This document shows, one piece after another, positions 1 to 6,777 of a stretch of 10,484 nucleotides of DNA (positions are counted from its first letter, which is position 1; each line of letters begins with the position of its first letter). Source of the stretch: an uncultured Rhodobacter sp. GTDB lineage: Bacteria > Pseudomonadota > Alphaproteobacteria > Rhodobacterales > Rhodobacteraceae. The translations under genes were made by a program, and so were the position numbers. Location: assembly GCA_937901435.1 (NCBI GenBank), contig CALGTJ010000418.1, forward strand, positions 1-10,484. Reading direction: 5' to 3'. The notes beneath the pieces were generated by a model. That model had not been told where the DNA came from and did no database searches. It saw only the letters and a program-made list of their open reading frames with translations.

Positions 1-561
1 GATGGCATTGACGCGGATGCCTTCGGGGCCAAGGTCATTGGCCAGATAGCGCACGGTGGATTCCAGTGCCGCCTTGGCCACGCCCATCACGTTATAATAG
101 GGGGTCACGCGGTTCGCACCCTGATAGGTCAGGGTCAGGATCGTGCCGCCGTTCGTCATCAGGGGTCGCGCCCGTCGCGCCACGTCGATCAGGGAATAGC
201 AAGAGATCGCGAGGCTGTTGGAAAAGTTGCTGCGCGAGGTGTCGATAAAGCGCCCGGTCAGTTCCGAGCGATCCGAAAAGGCAATCGCGTGAACCACAAA
301 ATCCAGCCCGCCCCATGTCTGTTCGATCTGGGCAAAAGCCTCGTCCATCTTGGCGTCGTCGTTGACGTCGCAATCGACCATGACGCTGGCCCCCAGCGAT
401 TGTGCCAGCGGTTCAACCCGTTTGCCAAAGGCGTCGCCCTGATAGGTAAAGGCCAGTTCCGCGCCCTCGGCCGCCATCGCCTTGGCAATCCCCCAGGCGA
501 TAGAGCGATCATTTGCAACACCCATGATCAGGCCGCGTTTTCCGGTCATTAAATTCGCCAT
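1..561 (-). CDS. fabI: Enoyl-[acyl-carrier-protein] reductase (NADH), FabI, partial (C-terminus beyond window)
   Basis: FabI performs the last, NADH-dependent reduction of each fatty acid elongation cycle in the cytoplasm. The 187 visible residues begin [18 protein letters not shown], and the early [15 protein letters not shown] stretch is the short-chain-dehydrogenase nucleotide-binding loop of this family. The catalytic pattern is present at the same numbering as E. coli FabI: Tyr146, Tyr156 and Lys163 (YNVMGVAK). About 75-85 C-terminal residues should lie to the left of base 1. The start at 561 is 5 nt after the fabB stop and follows a GGATGA-like ribosome site. An in-frame ATG at 567 would overlap the fabB stop as TGATG and add only Met-Pro, so it cannot be excluded. 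The gene is third in the fabA-fabB-fabI operon and is surely cotranscribed. Confidence 0.96.
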   Translation of the reverse strand, partial: MANLMTGKRGLIMGVANDRSIAWGIAKAMAAEGAELAFTYQGDAFGKRVEPLAQSLGASVMVDCDVNDDAKMDEAFAQIEQTWGGLDFVVHAIAFSDRSELTGRFIDTSRSNFSNSLAISCYSLIDVARRARPLMTNGGTILTLTYQGANRVTPYYNVMGVAKAALESTVRYLANDLGPEGIRVNAI

Positions 562-566
562 GGGCA

Positions 567-1796
567 TCATCCGTGATATTTGCTGAGCAGCATCGAACCA
601 TTCGTGCCGCCAAAGCCAAAGGAGTTGGTCATAACCGTATCGAGGCCCGCCTGTTCCACCAGCTTGGTGGCGATTTCATCAGGGGACAGGGCTGGGTCGA
701 GGGTGGTGACATTGATCGAAGGGGCGACAAAATCATGCTCTAGCATCAGCAGACAAAAGATCGCCTCTAGCGCGCCAGCTGCCCCTTGGGCGTGACCGGT
801 CATGGATTTGGTAGAACTGATCGGCGGGGTGCTGCCTTGTCCAAACACCCGACGCACGGCCTCGACTTCGCCCACATCGCCGACCGGGGTCGAGGTGCCA
901 TGGGCGTTGATATAGCTGACTTTCCGGTCATCGCCCAAGGATTGCAGCACCTTGCGCATGGCGCGCTCGCCGCCCTCGCCAGAGGGCGCAACCATGTCGT
1001 GACCGTCCGAGGTGGCGCCAAAGCCGGTGACCTCGGCATAGATCTTGGCGCCGCGGGCCTTTGCCCGCTCCAGATCCTCCAGCACCACCATGCCGCCGCC
1101 GCCAGAGATGACGAACCCGTCCCGGCTGGCGTCAAAGGCGCGCGAGGCGCTGGCAGGGGTGTCGTTATACTTGCTGCTCATCGCGCCCATGGCGTCAAAC
1201 AGGCAGGACAGGGTCCAGTCCAGTTCCTCGCCGCCGCCTGCGAACATGATGTCCTGCTGACCCAGCGCGATCTGTTGGGCGGCCATGCCAATGCAATGCA
1301 GAGAGGTCGAACAGGCCGAGGTGATGGAAAAGTTCATGCCCTTGATCTGATAGGCGGTCGACAGGTTCGCCGAGATCGTCGAGGACATGCATTTGGGCAC
1401 GGCAAAAGGCCCGATCCGTTTGGGTGCGCCTTTTTCCAGAACGATCTGATGGGCGGCAAACATCGCACTGGTCGAGGGACCGCCAGAACCTGCGATCAGG
1501 CCGGTTTCCGGGTGAGAGACCTCTTGTGGTGTCAGCCCCGCGTCGGCAATCGCCTGTTGCATCGCCAGATAGGCATAGCCCGATCCCGGCCCCATGAACC
1601 GCAGAACACGCTTGTCGATGGCCTCGACCAGATCGAGATCAATGGCCCCTTTGACCTGACTGCGAAAGCCGCGCTCTGTGTAGTCGGGCGCGGCAACAAT
1701 CCCAGAGCGACCGGCCTTGAGCGAGGCCAGCACCTCTGCGGCGGAATTGCCGATGGATGACACGATTCCAAGACCGGTGACGGCGACTCGGCGCAT
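567..1796 (-). CDS. fabB: Beta-ketoacyl-ACP synthase I, FabB
   Basis: FabB is a condensing enzyme that elongates acyl-ACP with malonyl-ACP. With FabA it commits acyl chains to the unsaturated branch. The 409-residue protein has the normal length of KAS I/II enzymes. The thiolase-fold catalytic residues are all visible: nucleophile Cys162 in TSACSTSLH, His299 in [11 protein letters not shown], Lys330 and His335 in [12 protein letters not shown], and the glycine-rich [10 protein letters not shown] near the C-terminus (391-400). Position directly behind fabA and the CMSST/SACSTS motifs favour FabB over FabF. The start ATG at 1796 has a strong AGAAGGAGAA ribosome site just upstream. The gap to fabA is 67 nt without an evident promoter, and fabI follows 5 nt after the stop, so the three genes form one leftward transcript. 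Confidence 0.97.
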   Translation of the reverse strand: MRRVAVTGLGIVSSIGNSAAEVLASLKAGRSGIVAAPDYTERGFRSQVKGAIDLDLVEAIDKRVLRFMGPGSGYAYLAMQQAIADAGLTPQEVSHPETGLIAGSGGPSTSAMFAAHQIVLEKGAPKRIGPFAVPKCMSSTISANLSTAYQIKGMNFSITSACSTSLHCIGMAAQQIALGQQDIMFAGGGEELDWTLSCLFDAMGAMSSKYNDTPASASRAFDASRDGFVISGGGGMVVLEDLERAKARGAKIYAEVTGFGATSDGHDMVAPSGEGGERAMRKVLQSLGDDRKVSYINAHGTSTPVGDVGEVEAVRRVFGQGSTPPISSTKSMTGHAQGAAGALEAIFCLLMLEHDFVAPSINVTTLDPALSPDEIATKLVEQAGLDTVMTNSFGFGGTNGSMLLSKYHG

Positions 1797-1864
1797 ATGG
1801 GTTCTCCTTCTGGCTCGTTCTGGCGGGAGCGGTCTTTGTTATCGGATGTTTACAAAAGAAATGG

Positions 1865-2377
1865 TCAAGCGGTTGGTGCCGCAAGGCCGACTTTCATGCC
1901 GACGGCCTCGCAGACAACCTCACCATCCGCCAAGACGCGGCCATCCGCAACGCCCAGCTTTAGTTTGCGGTCAATCACACGGGTGAAATCAATCTCGTAG
2001 GTCACCAGCTTGCGATCCGGGCGGATCATGCCCTTCAGCTTGACCTCGCCGACACCCATCGCAAAGCCCTGGCCCTGCCAGCCGCGCCAGCCAAGATTAA
2101 AGCCGGTCAACTGCCACAGCCCGTCCAGCATCAGGCAGCCGGGCATGACGTTGTTGCCGGGAAAGTGGCAGGGAAAGAACCAAAGCTCTGGATGAATATC
2201 CAACTCGGCGACGATATGCCCCTTGCCGTGGGCACCGCCATCCTCGCTGACGTCCGTGATCCGATCCATCATCAGCATGGGCGGTTCGGGCAATTGTGCA
2301 TTGCCTGCGCCAAACAACTCGCCTCGGGCGCATTTCAACAGCGCGTCCTTGTCAAAACTCCGTGGAAAATTTGCCAT
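1865..2377 (-). CDS. fabA: Bifunctional 3-hydroxydecanoyl-ACP dehydratase/isomerase, FabA
   Basis: FabA dehydrates 3-hydroxydecanoyl-ACP and isomerises trans-2- to cis-3-decenoyl-ACP, the branch point of anaerobic unsaturated fatty acid synthesis. The 170-residue product matches family length. The hot-dog-fold signature [19 protein letters not shown] (68-86) gives catalytic His71 and Asp85, equivalent to E. coli His70/Asp84 (mature numbering). The usual Asp-Pro after the first Gly is Asn-Asn here, a small variation. GVGEVKLKG (108-116) and the closing [12 protein letters not shown] are also typical. The start at 2377 is preceded by GGAG about 12 nt away, a rather long spacing. It is the first gene of the fabA-fabB-fabI operon and divergent from irr, an arrangement recurrent in alphaproteobacteria. 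Confidence 0.97.
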   Translation of the reverse strand: MANFPRSFDKDALLKCARGELFGAGNAQLPEPPMLMMDRITDVSEDGGAHGKGHIVAELDIHPELWFFPCHFPGNNVMPGCLMLDGLWQLTGFNLGWRGWQGQGFAMGVGEVKLKGMIRPDRKLVTYEIDFTRVIDRKLKLGVADGRVLADGEVVCEAVGMKVGLAAPTA

Positions 2378-2419
2378 AGTGTCGCGCGTCTCCAGATCAT
2401 CGCTATCTCAGATTTTGCT

Positions 2420-2448
2420 CTCTAACACCCCGCTCTGAGTGCTGGCAA
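2420..2448 (-). promoter_or_regulatory. Candidate promoter of fabA-fabB-fabI
   Basis: On the minus strand TTGCCA (2448-2443) stands 17 nt before TTAGAG (2425-2420). The -35 is good (4-5 of 6), the -10 weak (3 of 6). It is the best pair in the divergent region for the leftward operon, and a palindrome overlaps its -35. This is a motif match only. Confidence 0.3.
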
Positions 2449-2462
2449 GGGTGGCGACCCTT
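2447..2462. promoter_or_regulatory. Palindrome AAGGGT-N4-ACCCTT upstream of fabA
   Basis: A perfect 6+6 inverted repeat with a 4-nt spacer (GGCG) lies in the fabA/irr divergent region and touches the candidate fabA -35. It could be an operator for the fatty acid operon. I do not recognise it as a known FadR, FabR or Irr site. Confidence 0.35.
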
Positions 2463-2504
2463 TCGCGGTCATGCGGCATGGCGGCGCGTGATGTGCGAAT
2501 TTGT

Positions 2505-2534
2505 TTGAAACATGGGCGAATGACACCCTATATT
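2505..2534 (+). promoter_or_regulatory. Sigma70-like promoter of irr
   Basis: TTGAAA (2505-2510) is separated by 18 nt from TATATT (2529-2534), 5/6 or near for both hexamers. Transcription would start around 2541, giving a short leader with AGGGA about 11 nt before the irr ATG. A palindrome TGTTT-G-AAACA (2502-2512) covers the -35, placing a possible operator on the promoter. Confidence 0.6.
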
Positions 2535-2558
2535 AACCTCGATAGGGAATAGTAAGAC

Positions 2559-2999
2559 ATGCAAACGACCACGGATCAGCAGACACGCGGGGCAATTTGG
2601 CTAAATACAGCCGGTTTGCGCCCCACTCGGCAACGCGTTGCCTTGGCAGAACTGCTGGTCGGAGACGGCGAAGATCGTCATGTCACGGCCGAAAGCCTGT
2701 TTGCAGCGTCCAGTGCCAGTGGCGAAAAAGTGTCGCTTGCGACGGTCTATAACACCCTGCGTGCTTTTTGTGATGCGGGTCTGATGCGCGAGATCACGGT
2801 GGATGGCTCTAAAAGCTATTTTGACACCAATACCTCGAACCATCCGCATTTCTATTGGGAAGACAGCGCATCTTTGACCGATGCCCCGGTGGAACAGTTG
2901 CAAATCTCTCAACTGCCCGATGCGCCCGAAGGGGCAGAGATCGCGCAGGTCGATGTGGTGATCCGCTTGCGACGCACCCCCGCGCGGCGGGCAACCTAA
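2559..2999 (+). CDS. irr: Fur-family transcriptional regulator, Irr type (iron response regulator)
   Basis: Irr is the alphaproteobacterial Fur-superfamily regulator that senses iron supply through haem and controls haem synthesis and iron uptake genes. The 146-residue protein has the Fur winged helix: GLRPTRQRVALAELL (19-33) and the recognition helix SLATVYNTLRAF (59-70). The dimerisation domain contains HPHF (His95, His97), in the place of the His cluster of the Bradyrhizobium Irr, and the C-terminus lacks the CxxC pairs of Zn-binding Fur/Zur proteins. There is one cysteine only, Cys71, and no N-terminal Cys-Pro haem regulatory motif, so it would be of the HRM-less kind known from other Irr proteins. 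Assignment rests on these features and on the divergent fabA neighbour. PerR or generic Fur are less likely. The gene has its own promoter and converges on the next gene. Confidence 0.85.
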   Translation: MQTTTDQQTRGAIWLNTAGLRPTRQRVALAELLVGDGEDRHVTAESLFAASSASGEKVSLATVYNTLRAFCDAGLMREITVDGSKSYFDTNTSNHPHFYWEDSASLTDAPVEQLQISQLPDAPEGAEIAQVDVVIRLRRTPARRAT

Positions 3000-3050
3000 C
3001 GTGGCGCAACCTGGCACGACGGGCAATTTAGCGCGACGGTCTGGACCCAT

Positions 3051-3089
3051 AGCCTAAAACCACAGCCCAAAACCACGGCCTAAAACCAC
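3051..3089. repeat. Three tandem 13-bp units overlapping a stop codon
   Basis: Units at 3051-3063, 3064-3076 and 3077-3089 read AGCCTAAAACCAC, AGCCCAAAACCAC and GGCCTAAAACCAC, one or two differences apart. Read on the minus strand each contains GTGGTTTT followed by A/G-GG, so the last unit holds the final Trp-Phe-stop of the 3080-3943 gene and the other two copy it downstream. Confidence 0.85.
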
Positions 3090-3943
3090 TGCCCCGGTTC
3101 CATAAGCCCCAGATCCAAAAGCTGCTGCGAATGCCATTCGAATTTTGTCGAGTTGTGCCAGACGAAATTATGGATCTCGAACATCGAGCCCGCATTGGTT
3201 TTCAGGGCCTTGGCCGTGCGAAACGAACAGATGGCGGCGGTGATGTTGTGATGCCATGGGCAGGAATAGGTGTTGTATTCCTCATCCGAAAAGGTGTGAT
3301 CCTCGCGCAAGCGCAGGTCCTTGGCCGCGCGAAACAGGCAGATGCGGTCAATTTTTCGCTTTGGCGCCGGAATATGTTCCTCTAACCGCCAGCGTAGCCC
3401 GCCAAAGAAATCCAACTGGCGTTCTCTGGGGTGAGAGTTCTCATCGGGACGGGCCAGCGCATAATAGCCAGAGCGGTCCATATGGGCGTCCTGCAGATTG
3501 ACCGCATCCGGGTCCGCATCCAGATCCGGGGCATAAAGATCAATCACATAGCTGAGCAGGGCGTCGCGGCGCTCTTCGGTGTGAAACGTCAGCATTTCCG
3601 CGATAGAACGGTCTTCGCAGAACGGATAAAACAGATATTCGGCATTGTAGCAGTAGTAGATCCATATCCCGATGGCCGCGTCGTTGATCGCATCCACCGC
3701 CGTTTGCAGCGCGCCAGGTCGATGCAGGGCGTAGGTCACGCGCACGATGGATTCCGTCACATCCATCGGCAGGTGCAACTCGTCCGGGGCGAAAACGATA
3801 ATCTGGGCGAAACGCAGCCTGAAATGATGCCGGATCGTTGATTCGACCTCGACCAGATCCTCGACGAAGATCAACGCGATCGGCCCCTTTGCCAGCACCG
3901 AAGCCCCGTCGCGCAACAATGCCTCTAGACTGTCAAACCGCAT
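3080..3943 (-). CDS. Conserved hypothetical protein, possibly glycosyltransferase (GT2)-like
   Basis: I do not firmly recognise this 287-residue soluble protein; it shows no signal peptide or membrane segment. The N-terminal part (about 20-70) alternates hydrophobic strands with the pattern IALIFVEDLVEVE...IIVFAPDE. The middle has IWIYYCYNAEYLFYPFCE (93-110) followed by FHTEERRDALLSYVIDLYA (120-138). The C-terminal half is rich in His, Trp and aromatic residues (CPWHHN 228-233, FVWHNSTKFEWHS 260-272). The strand layout and the NAEYLFYP segment resemble small GT2-like proteins in which DxDE[FY] precedes a Tyr-Pro, but the first Asp is Asn100 and the second position Glu102, so ordinary metal-binding catalysis is doubtful. 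The high conservation feel of the C-terminal MEPGQWF suggests a lineage-specific core gene. It is divergent from miaB with an 88-bp gap and convergent with irr. The existence of the gene is secure; the function is inference. Confidence 0.8.
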   Translation of the reverse strand: MRFDSLEALLRDGASVLAKGPIALIFVEDLVEVESTIRHHFRLRFAQIIVFAPDELHLPMDVTESIVRVTYALHRPGALQTAVDAINDAAIGIWIYYCYNAEYLFYPFCEDRSIAEMLTFHTEERRDALLSYVIDLYAPDLDADPDAVNLQDAHMDRSGYYALARPDENSHPRERQLDFFGGLRWRLEEHIPAPKRKIDRICLFRAAKDLRLREDHTFSDEEYNTYSCPWHHNITAAICSFRTAKALKTNAGSMFEIHNFVWHNSTKFEWHSQQLLDLGLMEPGQWF

Positions 3944-4031
3944 TGCCTGCTCTCACTGCCTTGTTTTGCGCAAAGTCCCATGAAAAGAGGGGGATTTGCA
4001 AGAGATGCGCGCAGGGTGTAACAGGCCAATC

Positions 4032-5366
4032 ATGACCGATGCAAAGAAACTCTATATCAAGACCTATGGCTGTCAGATGAATGTCTATGACAGCGAGCGC
4101 ATGGCCGAGGCCATGGGCGGGCAGGGCTATGTCACGACGGATACGCCGGATGATGCGGATATGATCCTGCTCAACACTTGCCATATCCGTGAAAAAGCGG
4201 CGGAAAAGATCTATTCCGAACTTGGCCGGTTCAAGGGGCTGAAGGCGGCGAATCCTGATCTCAAGATCGGGGTGGCGGGTTGCGTGGCACAGGCCGAGGG
4301 CGCAGAGATCATGCGCCGTCAGCCCATGGTCGATCTGGTGGTCGGACCACAAAGCTATCACCGCCTGCCAGAGATGTCGGCCAAGGCCGGGGGCGGCGTC
4401 AAGGCGCTGGACACGGATTTCCCCGAAGAAGACAAGTTCGAACACCTCAAGGCCCGCCCCAAGGCGGCCCGTGGCCCGACGGCGTTTTTGACGGTGCAAG
4501 AAGGCTGTGACAAGTTCTGCGCCTTCTGCGTGGTGCCCTACACGCGCGGGGCAGAGGTGTCGCGCCCGGCGGACCGTGTGCTGTCTGAGGCGCGCGAATT
4601 GGTCGAACGCGGTGTGCGCGAAATCACCCTGCTGGGGCAGAATGTGAACGCCTATCATGGCGCTGGTTTGCAGGGGGGCGGGCCGAACGGCGACTGGACT
4701 CTGGCGCAATTGATCTGGGCGCTGAATGACATCGACGGGCTGGAACGCATCCGCTTTACCACCAGCCATCCCAATGACATGTCGGACGACCTGATCGAGG
4801 CGCATGGCACCTGCGCCAAGTTGATGCCTTATCTGCACCTGCCTGTGCAGTCCGGCAGCGACCGGGTGCTCAAGGCGATGAACCGCAAACACACGGCGCA
4901 AGACTACCTAAAGGTGATCGACCGCATCCGCACCGCGCGCCCCGATATCCTGATCTCTGGCGACTTTATCGTCGGCTTTCCCGGCGAGACAGAGGCGGAT
5001 TTTGCCGACACACTGGCGCTGGTCGAGGCGGTGCAATACGGGCAGTGCTATTCCTTCAAATACTCGACCCGTCCGGGCACCCCGGCGGCAGAGCGCGGCC
5101 AGATCGACCCAGTGGTCGCCAGCGAGCGCCTTGCCCGGCTACAATCGCTTTTGTCCAAGCAACAGCATGATATTCAGGCCTCTATGATCGGCCGGGATGT
5201 GACCGTCTTGTTCGAACGACGCGGGCGGCTGGAGGGGCAGATGGTTGGAAAATCAGAATATCTCCATGCGGTCCATGTCCACGCCCCTGATATCGCAATA
5301 GGCGAGTTGCACAGGGTGAGAATCACCCGGACAGAAAAGAACTCTCTTGCGGGCGTTTTGCTTTAA
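4032..5366 (+). CDS. miaB: tRNA-2-methylthio-N6-dimethylallyladenosine synthase, MiaB
   Basis: MiaB is a radical-SAM methylthiotransferase that converts i6A37 to ms2i6A37 in tRNAs reading UNN codons. The 444-residue product shows the three expected parts. The N-terminal MTTase domain carries Cys14, Cys50 and Cys84 for the auxiliary [4Fe-4S] cluster ([25 protein letters not shown]). The radical-SAM core has the Cys159-x3-Cys163-x2-Cys166 triad in [16 protein letters not shown]-terminal TRAM RNA-binding domain covers about 370-440. The hallmark TTSHP and [12 protein letters not shown] segments are present. The start at 4032 gives the usual family N-terminus [17 protein letters not shown]. An in-frame ATG at 3996 would add 12 unusual residues, and the ribosome site at 4032 is weak. 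It heads the miaB-phoH-ybeY-corC order but is separated from phoH by two exported-protein genes. Confidence 0.97.
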   Translation: MTDAKKLYIKTYGCQMNVYDSERMAEAMGGQGYVTTDTPDDADMILLNTCHIREKAAEKIYSELGRFKGLKAANPDLKIGVAGCVAQAEGAEIMRRQPMVDLVVGPQSYHRLPEMSAKAGGGVKALDTDFPEEDKFEHLKARPKAARGPTAFLTVQEGCDKFCAFCVVPYTRGAEVSRPADRVLSEARELVERGVREITLLGQNVNAYHGAGLQGGGPNGDWTLAQLIWALNDIDGLERIRFTTSHPNDMSDDLIEAHGTCAKLMPYLHLPVQSGSDRVLKAMNRKHTAQDYLKVIDRIRTARPDILISGDFIVGFPGETEADFADTLALVEAVQYGQCYSFKYSTRPGTPAAERGQIDPVVASERLARLQSLLSKQQHDIQASMIGRDVTVLFERRGRLEGQMVGKSEYLHAVHVHAPDIAIGELHRVRITRTEKNSLAGVLL

Positions 5367-5384
5367 TTTTTCAGCCGTCTAGGC

Positions 5385-5495
5385 TGGGGATAAAAGTTAT
5401 ACACGATCAGCCTGTGGGTATGTTAACTTTCTGTGGATAACATCCAGAAGCCAAGAAGATTCAATATAGTTACCTTTTGTCCTTCACGTGGATAA
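5385..5495. other. Cluster of DnaA-box-like 9-mers with GANTC sites (candidate oriC or DnaA-binding locus)
   Basis: The 284-bp gap between miaB and the OmpA-like gene holds one perfect DnaA box, TGTGGATAA at 5432-5440. Three more have a single mismatch to TTATnCACA or its complement: TGGGGATAA 5385-5393, TTATACACG 5397-5405 and CGTGGATAA 5487-5495. A two-mismatch copy TGTGGGTAT lies at 5413-5421. GANTC (CcrM) sites occur at 5458-5462 and 5502-5506. The surroundings are AT-rich for this genome (GTTAAC at 5422, then about 5455-5570). Chance would give about 0.02 such single-mismatch hits in this span. It could be the replication origin, a DnaA titration site or DnaA control of the downstream gene. 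No dnaA gene is in view, which is normal for alphaproteobacterial origins. Confidence 0.6.
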
Positions 5496-5556
5496 TCCTG
5501 TGACTCGTTTCTGGATTGTTGGAAAAATGAAATTCGCCTTCACAAACCTTTGAAAT

Positions 5557-5586
5557 TTGGTACACTTTTGGACGTTGGGGGATATT
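5557..5586 (+). promoter_or_regulatory. Candidate promoter of the OmpA-like gene
   Basis: TTGGTA (5557-5562) and GATATT (5581-5586) are spaced 18 nt, each matching 4 of 6 consensus bases. They sit 65 nt before the chosen GTG start. This is the best pair I see in the gap, but only a weak match. Confidence 0.3.
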
Positions 5587-5650
5587 GCTGAGCGTGAGGC
5601 TCGGTCGGCGTCATGAACGGAATAGACGATACCGGCAGAGGAATGTTGCA

Positions 5651-6229
5651 GTGGGTAAACGTTTGAAAAATGCAGTTCGCACCGCCTCCGCTGGCGCGAC
5701 TGCGGCTATCATTGGCCTTAGTTCGATTAGTGCAGTTCACGCTGGCGGTCATACCAAGGGTAAAGGCGCGGGCGAAAACTATACGCCGACCGTCTGGATC
5801 GATCCGGACGGCTGCGAGCACTGGGTGATGGACGACGGTTGGGAGGGGTATATGACCCCGCATGTGACCCGTCAGGGGATCCCGGTCTGCCACCGGGGCA
5901 ACACCTGCGCGGTGATGAACTCGGACCAGCTGTTTGCCACAAACAGTCATAGGCTGAACCACGCAGGCCATCAGGCGCTGATGAATTTCTTTCGTTCGGC
6001 GGGGGCGACATCTTACATCATCGCAGGGCATACCGACAGCCGGGCCAGCGACGAATACAACATGCGCCTGTCGTTGAACCGCGCCAATTCGGTCGCTTCC
6101 GTGGCGCAACAGGCCGGTGTGCGCATCGCCGATGTGCGCGGCTATGGCGAGCGGATGCCAAGGGCCAGCAACGGCACGCATCATGGCATGGCGCAGAACC
6201 GCCGCGTCGAGATTATTTGCATCCGCTAA
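5651..6229 (+). CDS. Exported OmpA-like protein with an N-terminal two-cysteine module
   Basis: The 192-residue product begins at GTG 5651, preceded by an AGAGGAA ribosome site (5637-5643). The open frame extends upstream to a TTG at 5585, but that would add an Arg-rich stretch before the signal peptide. Residues 1-31 form a Sec signal peptide ending VHA|GG. Residues 48-80 form a module with WIDPDGCEHW, DDGWEGY and GIPVC, with Cys55 and Cys80 likely disulfide-bonded. Residues 90-192 form an OmpA C-terminal-type peptidoglycan-binding domain: AGHTDSRASDEYN (125-137), LSLNRANSV (140-148) and the AQNRRVEI end (181-188). It probably links the outer envelope to peptidoglycan in the periplasm. The short length and absence of a beta-barrel separate it from OmpA itself. 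The next gene, 31 nt downstream, encodes a lipoprotein with the same module, so the two likely act together. The specific role is unknown. Confidence 0.88.
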   Translation: MGKRLKNAVRTASAGATAAIIGLSSISAVHAGGHTKGKGAGENYTPTVWIDPDGCEHWVMDDGWEGYMTPHVTRQGIPVCHRGNTCAVMNSDQLFATNSHRLNHAGHQALMNFFRSAGATSYIIAGHTDSRASDEYNMRLSLNRANSVASVAQQAGVRIADVRGYGERMPRASNGTHHGMAQNRRVEIICIR

Positions 6230-6260
6230 GGCGGGTATTCCTTCTGGGGGACAGAAAGAC

Positions 6261-6560
6261 ATGAAACTACTCAAGGGTGCCGCGCTGATCGGGCTGGCCT
6301 TTTCGCTGGCAGGCTGCATTGACGACAAAAAAGACAAAACCGTTGATCGCGGCTTTGACAGCAAGCATCTGAGCGAGCTGAAGGCCGGGATCTGGATCGA
6401 CCCCAACGGCTGTGACCATTGGATCATCGACGATGGCGTCGAGGGTTATCTGTCGCAGCGTCTGGACAAATACGGCAAGCCGGTCTGTTCTGGCGCCGCG
6501 CCACCAAACACGGCGATTGGCCCGTTCAAATCCGGCTCGCCCGTCGCAGACCCGATCTAG
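6261..6560 (+). CDS. Small lipoprotein with the same two-cysteine WIDPxGC module
   Basis: A 99-residue protein starts at ATG 6261 behind GGGGGA (6246-6251). MKLLKGAALIGLAFSLAGC is a signal-peptidase II leader with lipobox LAGC and lipidation site Cys19. The +2 residue is Ile, so outer-membrane sorting is expected. After a charged linker (DDKKDK), residues 44-76 carry IWIDPNGCDHW, IDDGVEGY and GKPVC. The two cysteines, Cys51 and Cys76, have exactly the 25-residue spacing of Cys55/Cys80 in the upstream OmpA-like protein. The tail is short, Pro/Ser-rich and probably unstructured. It is cotranscribed with the OmpA-like gene and ends at a strong terminator. I know no function for this module. The protein may be a truncated paralogue that kept the module and lost the OmpA domain. 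Confidence 0.85.
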   Translation: MKLLKGAALIGLAFSLAGCIDDKKDKTVDRGFDSKHLSELKAGIWIDPNGCDHWIIDDGVEGYLSQRLDKYGKPVCSGAAPPNTAIGPFKSGSPVADPI

Positions 6561-6581
6561 TCAAATCGGACACATCCAATC

Positions 6582-6612
6582 AAAGGCCGCCGTCGCATCG
6601 GCGGCCTTTTTT
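6582..6612 (+). terminator. Intrinsic terminator after the lipoprotein gene
   Basis: An 11-bp stem, AAAGGCCGCCG (6582-6592) with CGGCGGCCTTT (6599-6609), closes a 6-nt loop, and the T-run continues to 6612. This ends the two-gene exported-protein transcript 21 nt after the stop codon and makes read-through into phoH unlikely. Confidence 0.93.
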
Positions 6613-6628
6613 GTCAGGCGCCTGTTTT

Positions 6629-6655
6629 TTGACATTGCAAACGGGCGGATCCAAT
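6629..6655 (+). promoter_or_regulatory. Candidate promoter of phoH
   Basis: A perfect -35 TTGACA (6629-6634) is followed after 15 nt by TCCAAT (6650-6655), 4 of 6 bases. The spacing is short. It lies just after the terminator and 120 nt before the phoH start, where a promoter is needed. Confidence 0.35.
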
Positions 6656-6777
6656 CGTCTCGCGCGGGTGACGCCGCGAAACCTGCGTTAGTTTCGGGCC
6701 AAACCCGGTTTCTGCCTTGCGTCTGACCCTGTCCCTTGGCAGGTTCAGCCAAAGCGGTTTTTGTAACGGAGAGACGT

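Noticed and set aside
786..1760. Plus-strand open frame of 324 codons inside fabB
   Set aside because: It lies antisense to fabB, whose catalytic motifs are complete. The product is His/Gly/Arg-rich low complexity, typical of a GC-rich shadow frame.
2988..3038. Imperfect direct repeat CGGGCAA... around the irr stop codon
   Set aside because: Only about 14 of 19 positions match, within GC-rich sequence; too degenerate to claim.
3933..4901. Minus-strand open frame of 322 codons opposite miaB
   Set aside because: It is antisense to a clear MiaB with all cysteine motifs. Its composition (His/Arg/Gln-rich) is that of a shadow frame.
5372..5386. Hairpin CAGCC-GTCTA-GGCTG just after miaB as a terminator
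   Set aside because: Only a 5-bp stem, and the T-run precedes rather than follows it on the plus strand. It is not a convincing intrinsic terminator on either strand.
6615..6630. Palindrome CAGGCGCCTG followed by six T as a second terminator
   Set aside because: The palindrome has no loop, so only a 3-bp stem could form. The strong terminator at 6582-6612 already explains termination, and the T-run is part of the candidate -35.
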